From assembly GCA_004794655.1 (NCBI GenBank), contig SMMW01000559.1:2418001-2482000 (forward strand): a DNA stretch of 64,000 nt, in the 5' to 3' direction. Below, piece after piece: positions 1 to 10,349 of this stretch. A program made the translations under genes and the position numbers. This DNA is from Marisa cornuarietis (taxonomy: Eukaryota; Mollusca; Gastropoda; Architaenioglossa; Ampullariidae). The notes beneath the pieces are model-generated. The model was not told where the DNA came from, ran no database searches, and was given only the letters and a program-made list of their open reading frames with translations. The stretch's first letter is position 1, and each line of letters begins with the position of its first letter.

Positions 1-114
1 TTTTAGTAACCATTTGATTTCCTGGATTTCCTTTTTCCTAGCTGTTAGCTATTAATGAGAAAGAAAAAAATAGACAAACAGTCGTGACACCAATGTGTTA
101 GAAGAAGAACTCAC

Positions 115-258
115 GGAGGAAGCTGCTCCTGTTATTACGTTGTATCTTTGTGTCGTCCACAGCCACGACGACATACTCTCCTCTCGTGGACCCTGTCTTG
201 TCATGTAGCGCCCGCACAAAGTCCACCAGCGCATTGAAGTCTCCCAGAAAAACATAGA
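115..258 (-). CDS. Receptor guanylate cyclase-like protein, exon 3 (ANF-receptor domain); gene continues past the left edge
   Basis: The acceptor is a pyrimidine tract ending CCCAG at the exon boundary. The first two bases complete a Val codon with exon 2. The exon encodes about 48 residues beginning VYVFLGDFNALVDFVRAL, then a GEYVVVAVDD strand. This matches the family pattern of a strand, a helix and then a G-x-Y-V-hydrophobic strand ending in an acidic residue. The best donor is GTGAGT after CTCC at 114-109, leaving phase 1. An alternative GTAATA donor lies further upstream in the exon. Exons 1-3 give about 286 residues, roughly two thirds of a typical ectodomain. The remaining ectodomain, the membrane span, the kinase-homology and the cyclase domains must lie to the left. 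The frame hits TAA after the donor, so the exon must end at or before it. Confidence 0.8.
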
Positions 259-500
259 CTGGGCAGAGACAATCACACTTTAGTTATAAGATCAGTAGAC
301 TGGACAGATACAATCACATTTCGGTTATAAGATCAGTACAATAGGCAGAGACAATCACACCAGCTATAAGATTAACATACTGGACAGAGACAGTCACATA
401 AGCTATGATTATTATACTAGACAGAGGCAATAGCACTTCAGTTGTAAGATCAATGGACTGTGCTGAGACAATCACACTTCAGTTATAAGATCAGTAGACA
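257..500. repeat. Intronic minisatellite, six units of about 40 bp, abutting exon 3
   Basis: Six imperfect copies of a unit beginning GACTGGGCAGAGACAATCAC (plus strand) and ending near ATAAGATCAGTA. The first unit starts at the exon 3/intron boundary. Read on the gene strand, each unit carries the TGTCTCTGCCCAG stretch that serves as the real 3' splice site. Five of six units keep AG at the equivalent place and the third has lost it. The array occupies the last 240 bp of the 1135-bp intron 2. Confidence 0.85.
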
Positions 501-1393
501 ACTGGTTTTGATTATTTTGTACAGTCGAGAATTAAAATTTCAAAAAGTATTTATGACATGTTTTCGTTGTTCTAGAATGGTGCAGTGGTGTCATTGAATA
601 TTTTAGTGTGGACAACAATCTTTGAGAGGGAGAGCATGTACACCTCCAGGAAAGATCATCGACAGATTGATTAGTTTATGTCGGTTATTTCATCTAACAG
701 TTTTTATTGACGAGCCACATATTCACACAGGTTTTCCTGGTTACACGTGGCAACACACGCCAGCTTGAAAAACAAAACACGGTGACGAATCGGTTTCATA
801 GTGTAACCCAGGTACATTTTTTGACAAAGAAACTAGTTTCTATTTTGGCTAATGAATCAAGAATTCCTCTGTCCGGCGTGAAGTGTTTATAGAACTGACT
901 GGTCTCAGTTGAATAAAACAAGTGGTAAGGCCCAGTTACAATCATCTCTAACATTAGTGTAACATAATTTGTTCAAAATTGAATCAGATATTTATTGCAG
1001 CTCTGCACTACAGCCTCGTTAAAGATAAATTTTCTCGGGAAACCAAAGTCGAAATTTGGCAGACGATCAATCGTCTAGCTCCACTTAGCTTAGTCTCGTC
1101 ACGTGACCGGCAAAAGGCGCTAAACTCTTTTCTGTTTTACAATCTAATCAGTAATACGCGTGATAATGGCCAGTGCAACTCCTGTAATTCTGGTTAATCA
1201 TCATTGTGCACCTTAATTATGGCGGAATCCATAGGCTAAATATCCAAGTGTCAGGTAAGTAGTGCTTTCATGTGCATGCTGAACAATCCTTACTGTTACT
1301 TACAAATCTCTACTGAAATACGTTCATTCACCTTCACGCATACAACGTAACCATCACATCGTAAAGTTTAAAAAAATTGATAAAAGTACCAAC
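501..1393. other. Remainder of intron 2 of the receptor gene
   Basis: AT-rich intronic sequence between the minisatellite and exon 2. It ends at the exon 2 donor (GTTGGT on the minus strand). I see no coding segment, RNA gene or clear transposon in it. Confidence 0.6.
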
Positions 1394-1721
1394 CTCGTGT
1401 CTTTTTTGTGGAATTATTGATGATATCAGGATAGGGACTGTGACTAGAGGTTTTAGAAGAATGGTAAGCGTCGTTGAGAGGCTCGCGGTTAATGCCGTTT
1501 AGGGTTAAGCCATGACTGTTGGCCAAAGAATTAAGGATGTTTGTTGTGTCCGCCCATACGTTGGTCACTCCTTCGGCCCCAGCAACGAGCCAGAAGGACT
1601 TCCACCCGAAACCTTGAAGCACGGAGACGATGAACTTCGAAACATAAATTCCAGAAGGTTCCTCGTTGATGATCAAGTAGTCGCTCATGTTGCGCGTTAG
1701 ACTGTGCATCTCGTTACAGTC
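1394..1721 (-). CDS. Receptor guanylate cyclase-like protein, exon 2 (ANF-receptor domain, middle)
   Basis: Continues the exon 1 frame after a 194-bp intron (1722-1915). The acceptor is a T-rich tract ending in CAG, and the exon starts with GAC TGT (Asp131-Cys132). It encodes about 109 residues: a region of the INEEPSGIYVSKFIVSVLQ kind, then GWKSFWLVAG. This corresponds to the helix-strand unit of ANF-fold receptors in which a conserved Trp is followed by a hydrophobic strand. A Ser/Asn-rich linker follows. The donor is GTTGGT after CGAG, leaving one base (phase 1), which joins exon 3 to restore a Val codon. The longer open frame running past the donor to 1368 is intronic read-through. The reading frame, both splice sites and phase agreement all support a functional exon. 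Confidence 0.83.
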
Positions 1722-1915
1722 CTGTTGAAATAAAACCACAAGATGAAGATTTCATCAATGCTGTGGAAAGCTTTCAGCTAAATCATAAAAAGGTTGACCA
1801 TTATTATTGTGAAATGTTTCGCCTAGATGCTGGAGAAGGTCTAGCAATAGAGGATTTAACTGGAACAAACATGTTTTAACGCACACTTCACTTACTCCTG
1901 GCCTGGAACACTTAC

Positions 1916-2305
1916 ATAAGACATGTAAGGAATGTTGAAGGAGGTCGCCAGGACAGCAGCGTTACTACAGAAGTCAGGTGGTCCTATGAAGACAGACACG
2001 TTGTTTTTGTCGCAGTGGGTGTCCACCATGGCGCGCACCGACATCGTGTCCATGTTCTGGGTGTCTTTGAAGACGTAGTTGAAATGCAGTGTGATGTTGT
2101 CGTCGCTCTGGCTGGCGTTCAGGCGCTTCAGGGCGAGAAAGAAGGCGCCACCTGTCAGCTTACCGTGGCCCTTGTTGGTCGTGGACGTTAAGAACGCCAG
2201 CGTGAAGTTGGCGGTGAGTTGCGCTGAAGGATTTTGTTGATTCCAGACTTGCATGGCCTCCCATACAAAAATTACTGCGATACTCCATATCTTGAATCGG
2301 GCCAT
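1916..2305 (-). CDS. Receptor guanylate cyclase-like protein, exon 1 (signal peptide and start of ANF-receptor domain)
   Basis: Encodes residues 1-130 of a secreted or membrane receptor ectodomain. Seen: the ATG is in a good context (G at -3, G at +4). A hydrophobic N-terminus (about residues 6-21) is a probable signal peptide. Potential N-glycosylation sites lie at N33, N63, N70 and N102. The family signature is the segment GPPDFCSNAA at 108-117, followed by a NIPYMSY strand at 124-130. In natriuretic-peptide-type receptors the equivalent GP-x-C-x-x-AA / P-x-x-S motif closes a disulfide loop (C98 and C113 here are candidates). A GTAAGT donor follows TAT in phase 0, and the next exon starts in phase 0. 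Known of the family: the ectodomain binds a peptide ligand and drives a cytoplasmic cyclase making cGMP. The cyclase half is outside the window, so a clearance-type receptor or another ANF-fold receptor is possible. Confidence 0.85.
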
Positions 2306-2336
2306 TGCTGTGTTTAGTTATAACCAGGAAAGCGAA
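2306..2336 (-). promoter_or_regulatory. Possible 3' splice site in the 5' UTR of the receptor gene
   Basis: Immediately upstream of the start codon (minus strand) a T/C-containing stretch ends in AACACAG, with AG at 2309-2308, only two bases before the ATG. If used, the ATG exon would be the second exon and the true promoter would lie further right, behind a non-coding leader exon. If it is not used, the leader simply runs through. No TATA box or strong initiator is evident in the next few hundred bases. Confidence 0.3.
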
Positions 2337-3597
2337 AAAACAATCAATGAATCAATCATGTAATCCACTATCTCTAAAGACGAAACAAAGGTTTTCTCCA
2401 GAGGATGATGCTGGATGGATCCTTCTACCTACACAACTTGGTTAACATGTTTAATATCAAATGGTATTTGTTAAACGAAACTAGTGTCAATTTCTAACTA
2501 CGTTCTCATTATCCTCCTTATTTTCCTTTTGGTTTCTGACTCTTCTAAACTGGCAAGAGAAAATGTCACCTTGCACTTCTTCTTTCAGCGTGCTACTGAT
2601 TTTTAAAACGATTTTCTGGAGAAAAATCGGAACTCCTCCATAGCGAGAGTTTACTTTTTCCAGCATTATTTAGCTGAAACAGTATAAGATAAATGTCGAA
2701 ATGCTATCAAATAGTTCAATCTTTGGATCGTCTTCGACGATGAGTAGATAGCAGAACCATAGTCATGTTACAGAAGTTATTCACAAATCACGAAGTTTTA
2801 ATAATCACAATCTCCACAAGATGCTCTCAGTTGTCCTACTTCTCCCCGATGTTGCCGAATTGTAGTGCTGAACAGTCTACTCCCCCTGTATAATGTTCAC
2901 GAGCCTGAAACAATGAGACACAACTTAAAGTAAATGGACAAGAATAAGTAGAAAAGGCCCCGAAGAGAACAGAATGACGAGATAGTAACAAACAATTAAT
3001 TCTCCATTTTTTTAAAAATCACATTCACTCACTCACTTCCATGTCGGGAGGTCATGCATTTGTTAAAACTAATTTTCCTTCCTCGCACTTCCTTCACCGT
3101 CTGTATTCTGGGTAATTCAGCGTCTGGCAGCCAAACAGGCAGACATCACAGGCTAACAGGACAGGAACTGTTATGTTCCTGAGAATATCTGTCAGTCTGT
3201 CAGAAATGTTTGTCAGGTGCTGGGCTCGTCGCAGGAAGGACAACAGAAAACAAAATTCCGGACAAGGACAGAGGAAGCTGGGACAGAAGAATTTTCTCAC
3301 TGAACGCCGCGTTCACGTGCACGAGTGTGAGGGGAAACGTGCCATTTCCCTCTGGTAGACAATGTGTCATGTGTTCACGTTTCGTCAGATCCGTAGTGAA
3401 TGATACACATTTCACACATTTTTGCTGAGTTTTATTTTCTGTTACTTGATTATTACTTTACTGGGTAGATTACCCCTCATTTGTTCTAGATTCCGTACTC
3501 CTTGCGCTTGTGCTAAAATTAAAATAAGAGAAGTCTTGTGCTGTTGATTGGGAAGTAGGATATTAGAAATACTTCACTTATGTTAGAGCCTGTTTTA
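2337..3597. other. Non-coding sequence upstream of the receptor gene
   Basis: AT-rich unique-looking sequence. Four overlapping short open frames around 3094-3428 on both strands look like chance, because none resembles a protein or has splice signals. The receptor promoter should lie here or further right, but no diagnostic core element could be picked out. Confidence 0.4.
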
Positions 3598-3785
3598 CTG
3601 TGAGGGCTGTGCCCGTCTTCTCCCCCTCTTTGTCATACCTTCCCCTTCCCTCATAAGAGTCAGGTATCATTCTAAAGCTGGGCCATCTAGGGGAAGTTCG
3701 TTGTGCCCCCCGGGATTCGAACCAGAAAGTGCGCTCACTCGGGTTGGGATGCCGCTGTTCTAACCACTAGGTTAGTCGTTTCCCA
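3598..3785 (-). mobile_element. tRNA-derived SINE, family B, copy 1
   Basis: On the minus strand a tRNA-like head contains an A-box-like CTAGTGGTTAGAAC stretch and a perfect B box, GGTTCGAATCC. The flanks do not form an acceptor stem, so it is not a tRNA gene. The head is followed by a body containing GATACCTGACTC and ending GGGCACAGCCCTCA. The body is shared with the copy at 53.2 kb: both read TGAGGGC-N-GTGC and GAGTCAGGTA on the plus strand. SINEs of this kind are transcribed by RNA polymerase III and moved by a partner LINE. Confidence 0.7.
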
Positions 3786-6700
3786 AAAATTAAAATATAT
3801 TCCAACGAAAAACCCCCGAGAAACAGCGACTGCGGTACCGCAAGAGGATCACAAACAGTCGGCGCCATCGACCACGTCTCGAGAAACAAGGCTTGAGGCC
3901 GAGAGAGAGAGAGAGAGAGAAAGAATCCATTTAGTGAGGGCCTGAGAGTCGCATTCTAATGACTCAAGACACGCGCTCTTGTTTGTACGTTGAATAACAC
4001 TGAGTCCTCTGGGATACCTTTGACAAAATTGTTCATGTCCTGTTCTCTTTGTTTTCATTTTCCGCTTGGTTTAAATGAGCAAATACTATTACACCAATAC
4101 TGCCTCCACTACCACAATCTCCTTTGACCCTTCTCCCGATGCTGGTATGAATAGCACCATAACAATTAAATCTGCTTAATTGACTGGGGGTGTGTACACA
4201 CGTGGATTGTCTCATGAACTACATTTTGCTTTGTGGACGAGGACTGCACAGCGAACAGTGGGTCCAGCAAGTCCTTAAAAAAAAGAGAGCTGCCTAAAAC
4301 ACCTAAATTAATTCCCTCACTCCTGATGTTTGGGCTCGGGCTGTGTCCCTGAAATTACTTTTATCTTAAAACCGATTTCTAAGCAGACTCCTGCTTTTAT
4401 GTCTGCTTTCTTCCCTGACAATAATTCATAGGAAACAAAACCTCCTCGCACCTTTCCGGATGTAAAAATTAAAGAAACCAGACGCCAGAGGATATTGATC
4501 ACTCATTTAATACAACAGAGAGAGAGAGAGAGAGAGAGAAGGAATGAGGTGAAGAAAGATCGACTGTTTATAGAGCGGGTTCAAAGAAAACTGCTTTGTC
4601 GGCCAAAAGACATGGCGGAGATCATCAGGAAAAAGAAGCCACTCGTAGGGCACTGGAATCTAAATGGCGAGACTGCCACTCGTCTTTCTCTCCCCCCTCT
4701 GTCTTCTCATGTCTTTGATAAATGGTTCTGGACGTTTGTTTTCTCCCTGGAGTTCTCTTCGTAACATCGCTCTAAATTGTTTTTTCCCGTCGGAGCACTG
4801 CTACACATTTTAACTTGCATTCAGGCCTTTCCCCTTGAAACTAAATACATAGAAACCGACTACCTGCCTGCATCCAGACCTGTCACCATCAGCGTTAGAC
4901 CAGCTTCCTCCGTTTGCAGCTCGGTTAAAAGGCAAAAGCCAACACATGTTCTGTAGCTGACGAAGTAATTTGGCCACAGCTGCGATGTGTTTGATAAACG
5001 CCCCTCGTTAATATTTCACATATTCGCCTTTCCTCCTCGTCGAACAATGGATTCTCGAGAGGAGAAAACCGCATCTGAGGGAAAAACCCAATTTTCATTT
5101 CCTCCGCCACGTACATCCGGGAGGACGACAACCCCCTTCTTGTTCAATCAGCCACGTGAGTGATTCTATGGCGGACATAATGGCTGTGCTTTGCGGGACC
5201 AGATCGGTGCAATTAGATGACAGTAGCACTCGTAGTCTTAGTGAAAAATCGGAAGGCGTCATTTGGTGGTCTGTACGGAAGTGTCCTGAATTAATTTCGG
5301 TTGTTGACACAGATGATTGTAAAACTCTCCCCCAAGGCTGCCGAGATAAAAGATTAAAAATAATTTATTCTTTCACCAAAGAGGCTAACCGAGATATTTC
5401 GTACACACATAAGTTAATCCAGTAAAATACAATGTTAATATTATATATATATACACACACACATACAGTAGAAAACATTATCCTTGCATGATTGCATTTT
5501 AATAACTGCACGCACACACACATACACACAGAATATGCCACACTGACCTATGCGTAATTTACTCGCTTTTTCCTCTCACCTGTCATTTCACAGTCACAGC
5601 AAAGCTAGTTAGTTGAATATTTAAAAAAAATCGCAAAGTATTCAAATTTAGTCAGGTTACAAGGTAAGTATAAATTTGTGAAAGAATCTCTTTCTCACTC
5701 TACGTATGCATATGAACCCACACATGCTCACATATATATTTAACGTATATTTAACCCACCCATTTATGTATATATATATATATATACACACTCTCTCACA
5801 CATATATGATCAAGCTATCACATATATCTTCTTAAGCTATATCTATAAACATTCCTGACCCCTACACAGACCTATTTTATGTATACAATCAGACCCTCCC
5901 TTCCACATGTGTGTGTGTGTGTGCGCGCTTAAAAGTTGTAAATCACACTTCTAAGTAACAGTTTTATTTAATAAATCTAGCTATTACAAAGTGTCTTTTC
6001 TTACTTATTGATGAAAGTGAAATATGGAACTAAAGAGCACTAGGAGGGCATAAACCGTAAGCTGTTTACCTTCGTAGGTAAGTTTTTCACAATGAAATCG
6101 ATAATGAAATTTGTCCCTTTTGTCTCCACTCAGTTGTGCTAATGAAGGGAACGAACACCACTCACGTCATGAAAAGGAAAACATTTTATGTACAGGACAA
6201 CTTTGAAACAGCTTTCCGATTCTCGATCGGGGGCCGGGAAGCTGAGAAAACCGTTCATGGAACTGCAGTCAGAAGCTGAAGTCCTACAAGAATCCCACAG
6301 CTTGAAGAATGTGACAGAGGAAGGGAAGTAGGCAGGAAAAAGATAAAGAGAAACGGAAGAAAAGAAGCTAAACTGCTGAATTTAAAAAAAATGAATAAAT
6401 AAGTAAACTAAAAGTTTATTTTAGTTAATAATACCTATAACGCATATTCATTGGATATTGAAAGATCAAAAACGTTTGAAGTATTTTAGCCCCAAAAAAA
6501 GATTTCATGAAGGGAATCTTTAAGAAACAAGAGTAAGCGGGACCAGAAGCATCTTGTTGAAATGTAGAATGCAACACGTTCGTAAATTCCGAGTGGACTA
6601 TCTCCACCCCTTTGGTCTTTAAGAAAAGAAAACAAAATTAAACTAAAGCGAAAACACCGCCACTGTGTGAGCCCTGTGTTTAAAATCTCCTCTAGTCATC

Positions 6701-6950
6701 AATACAGTTCCTGTCCTTGAACTTTTCATCTTTCGTTTTGCTGGCGCTTCATCACCGAGTTGTTTGTCCTTCCACTGGACTTGTGCCAGCGACGAAAAAG
6801 CTGATGTCGTTATCAGCACTACATACGTGACTAGTGCGAGGTTCCATTCCCAGGTCGCTGTGTTCATCCAGCCAGTGAACACGTAACTGCAAACTGCACG
6901 TGCAAAACGGGAGGAACACTCCTTTAGAGGTCGCCACAACAAGACCTTAC
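3786..6950. other. Non-coding stretch with small simple repeats
   Basis: Contains GA runs at 3901-3921 and 4519-4540, alternating TA/CA tracts at 5440-5530 and 5768-5790, and a GT run near 5908. Several 60-117 codon open frames here lack recognisable domains. I see no supported gene or RNA. Confidence 0.4.
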
Positions 6951-7187
6951 GAGACCGATCTAAGGCCAAGGTCAGTGACCTGTGCCTCAGAAGCATTAAC
7001 TCTCAAGCATTCAGCCACTTCAATGTGAGGACAAGTCTGGAAAATGAGTAATACGTGGAACTGAGTAAACAGAAGGTCTTTTCTTCCAGAGATCAAAAGA
7101 AAGATTGAGTCGTGAATTTCAGGAGTGTTGCAATTTGTTGCCGGATATGTTACTCCTTCAGAGAAATCATTGCATCTGTAAACAGGT
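6951..7187 (-). CDS. Candidate internal exon, unknown protein
   Basis: An open segment of 78 codons (minus strand) bounded by a good 3' splice site (a T/C-rich tract ending TCTGTCCGCAG) and a GTAAGG donor. It contains four cysteines (an RCNDF motif, a TNC, a QTC and an AEC) and one N-glycosylation sequon (NAS) near its end, so it could belong to an extracellular protein. No family is recognised. It lies about 4.6 kb upstream of the receptor ATG on the same strand, but nothing links it to that gene. Splice sites of this quality occur by chance in 64 kb, so this is only a candidate. Confidence 0.22.
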
Positions 7188-7308
7188 CTGCGGACAGAAG
7201 ATGAACAGATAAAATTTTGCTTGGTGATTATTGCTCTCTGACACACAAAGGAAGGCCTACACTCTGTTTATCTTTCATGCATAGAGCTGAAAGAGTAGAC
7301 AGTATATC

Positions 7309-7556
7309 CACGGACTTGTATTACGGGACTGCTTGCAGACGATTTTTTTCAGTGAAGTCATAGAACGAGGCTGGTTACGATAAAGTTTCCTTTTTAGTCA
7401 CGTTTCACTTTAACTACTAGAACGAGGCATTGGACGATATAGCTTTCGGTTTATTCACTTCATTGTTAAGGCTCGCCGAGACTAACAGCAGAGAATTTCG
7501 CAAGAGGCTCAGCGTTGGTCTCGGCAGACAGACAGCAATCCACCCTATACACGTCC
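7309..7556 (+). mobile_element. Non-autonomous DNA transposon (MITE), copy A
   Basis: Shares its whole length with the copy at 31513-31708, in opposite orientation. Both start CACGGAC(T/G)TGTAT at one end and carry the imperfect inverse at the other. The shared core includes GGCTCGCCGAGACTAACAGC and, about 20 bp later, CAAGAGGCTCAGCGTTGGTC. This copy is about 50 bp longer because an internal segment starting AGAACGAGGC is duplicated. The right tip has lost its last bases. It has no coding capacity; the open frame crossing it is incidental. Confidence 0.72.
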
Positions 7557-10120
7557 TATATATATCTACCCTTCGCGCGCGCGCGCGCGTGTGTGTATTA
7601 TGTAAGCGTGCGCGTGTCTGTGCTTATTTTAAAGATACACAAGGCAGGCACACATTTAATAAGCTCATTACGAACTTCTGCGAGAAAGTCTACACAATCG
7701 AGAAACATTCGGAACTGTTCCTTCAAGTCCGCGTCATCAAAGACGAAGAGAGAGCAGAGATTGAAGACAGGAGAGAGGAAGGGGAGCAGAATGTAAGCTC
7801 TTGTCGATGTTGGCATTTCCAAGGCTGATCACTCTCGTTCCGTCAGAGAAGCCCCACCGTCAGAGGGCACTCTAGTAGCCCACCCCGAGTGTTTGCGGAG
7901 CAGAGAACAGAGCACTCGGGCACGTAGCCCGCCCTCGATAGGTAGGCTCTATGCTCTGACATCTGTTTCTCTTCTCTTCATCAGGGGCCATCGGAGATCG
8001 AAGAGCTCGGCTCTTCCGTTATTAGGGAAGGTGTGATGTGCGAAAAGAGGTTCTTGCCTGATGTGGGTTTTTTTTATAGACAACGAAGAAAAGTTCATCC
8101 TGTATGAACGGCAATGAAGTCGCGCTACCCTAACGATGGTCTTGCGTATGATCCACACCGCGCCTGTGACCACATTGATTTTTTCATTCTCCCACAACCA
8201 TCGCCTGATCGACCGGAAAAAAGCTCGTCAGCAAGAGAGAGAGAGAGAGAGAAAATGTATGAGGCACCTTCGGGGACTGAAAGGAAATATCAAAGCCTAC
8301 TCCGCCAGATTCTTTTTGCAAACATACAGAAATGCAAATATTTTCTTCCTGTCGTCCTCTGTATCGGGGATAAGTGTCTTTGGAACACTGTGTGTGTGTG
8401 GGGGGGAGGGGAATGTGTGTGGGGGGAGGGGAATGTGTGTGGGTGTGAGTGACACTTGAATATCTCAATACCCCTTAAAGGGTGACAGATTAATAAAGAA
8501 TCTTGAAACTTGAAAAGAGTCACGTGATTTTATGTACTTCTATGTGTAACTCCTTGCTGTACTCAGAAAGTTTCAAAGGTTATTTGACAGAAAGACGACG
8601 GTATTTGGAGAAACGTGGAGGTAGTGGTGGTGGTGGTGGCGGCGGTGGTGGTGGTGATGATGATGATGATGACCACACTTTACCAGCGAAACCAATACAC
8701 ACTAAACATCTCAGGAACTTTTACACACAAAATATTGCTGTATGTGAATTCATTGAGCTACACGAAGGAGCGGAACGTAACCGCTTAACAAATGTTCGTC
8801 ATGGGGAGACAATGCCATGAGCTAGCGTCACGTGATATAAGCTCACATTTTCCCACGCTTCCACAAATAACCTGCGGTCGATTCTGCGCGAGACCATACT
8901 AACATCGACAGTTATCAAAATTCACAGCACGTAGAGCAAGGGACCGAATTACTAAAAGCTTAATGCGAGTGACTTCCCTTCAGCACAGCCGTCGACATGA
9001 TCCATCACGAGACTAGCACGCAATGTTAATAGAGTAGTCTCCCTCTCTCGCGCTCTCCTTAACTCGCTCGTCACAGCCTTTCTCATTTTGCTTGTTCTCC
9101 CCGTCTTCTTGATCAGATTTCTGGATGATGCGTCTTGGAAAGGTAATCAGGACTTTTGCTGTCATAAACACGCACTTTTTGTCGGCGCCTGACTGGAGAA
9201 GCGATACCAGAGAACTACTGGGACTTGGGGGGGGGAGTAAAACTCAAACTGTGCCGATCTTAAACAAGCTTTTAACGCACTTCTAGACTTGTTAACTGAT
9301 AACACAGCAGAGAAGCCTTCTCCCTAAGGAAAAAAACACCCTACATTTTATAGCTAGTGTCATGAATTGTAAACTCTGTTCAGATATTTTATTAGAAACT
9401 GTCTCTTGGCTAATGGCTCTACGAGGGTGCATCTCAAACCATCAGACGAACTCGTCGGCTGAACGAACTTTATTCTCGGTGGCGGTGTTAACGTCTGCCT
9501 CCTAACTACCTGAGATTGTCTTCCTGTACTTGAAAATAAATAGGTATGTAGGTGGATAAATAGTGATTTATCATAGAGCTAAAATTAACACGTGGTAAAC
9601 AGACCCATCCGTATCATTGTTGTTCTTGGGAAAACATTTCACAATGAAAGTCTTTTTTCTGCCGAAGATGGATCTTTACCGCGTTTTCATACATACAGGA
9701 CAATATTTAAGCTATGGCAAGCACATGGCCTTTTAAAGATTACTAGGTCGAAGTCGCGGTAGGACTAGCACAGTCGGGGGCGTGAGTAAAGGGTGGGGTG
9801 GAGGGATAGGCCACTGAGGGAAATGTCTCGCTCAGAGGGCTGTCTCCCTTCAGCACGCGAGAGAGTAATAGATGTAAATGCCGGTAGTTAGGTATTTATA
9901 CCCTCGGGATAAAAATAGCGCACTTGGACGAGAGGCGAACTAAGTCTGGTCGTTCAGCAGGCGCCTGCTGGGCCCCGTTGCATGCGGCAGACGCCACACC
10001 TGGCCGCCTCAAAGACATGGCTGCAGGAAAACAGCGGACTGAAGCCGACTTGTGTGGCTAAAACCAGAGTCGTATGCAGGCAATAGAAACGACACAATGA
10101 ACTAGAAAATACGACAGTTA
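7557..10120. other. Non-coding stretch with Z-DNA-prone and G-rich repeats
   Basis: Holds an alternating CG-then-GT tract (7577-7598), a GA run (8236-8253), a G-rich GTGTGTGGGGGGAGGGGAAT duplication (8392-8442) and a GGT/GAT trinucleotide tract (8618-8672). At 7977 a strong plus-strand acceptor-like tract precedes GGGGCCATCGG and about 38 open codons of no recognisable family. Nothing else is supported. Confidence 0.4.
8618..8672. repeat. GGT then GAT trinucleotide repeat
   Basis: A run of GGT/GGC triplets followed directly by GAT triplets. It translates as Gly then Asp in a chance open frame. Confidence 0.9.
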
Positions 10121-10228
10121 TCACACTACCTGCATAGTTTGTCCACCTTCATTTCTGTCTTTGAACTGCATTTTTTCAACCTTGTTAAATGAGTTAAGCA
10201 CTGGTTTTAGGTTGGGTTTTAATGTGAA

Positions 10229-10251
10229 AATTGAGAGAAAGAGAGAGAGAG

Positions 10252-10299
<48 letters not shown>

Positions 10300-10318
10300 A
10301 GAGAGAGAGAGAGAGAGA
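10229..10318. repeat. Compound GA-GT-GA microsatellite
   Basis: A GA run, then a GT run of about 45 bases, then another GA run. The open frames on both strands here are repeat artefacts. Confidence 0.9.
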
Positions 10319-10349
10319 CGGATCGCGTAGAATAGCAGACATAAAGTGA

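Noticed and set aside
3706..3785. tRNA gene
   Set aside because: A and B boxes are present but there is no acceptor-stem pairing, and the sequence continues into a SINE body shared with another copy.
7430..7828. 132-codon plus-strand open frame
   Set aside because: Starts inside the MITE and runs through a CG/GT tract; no domain.
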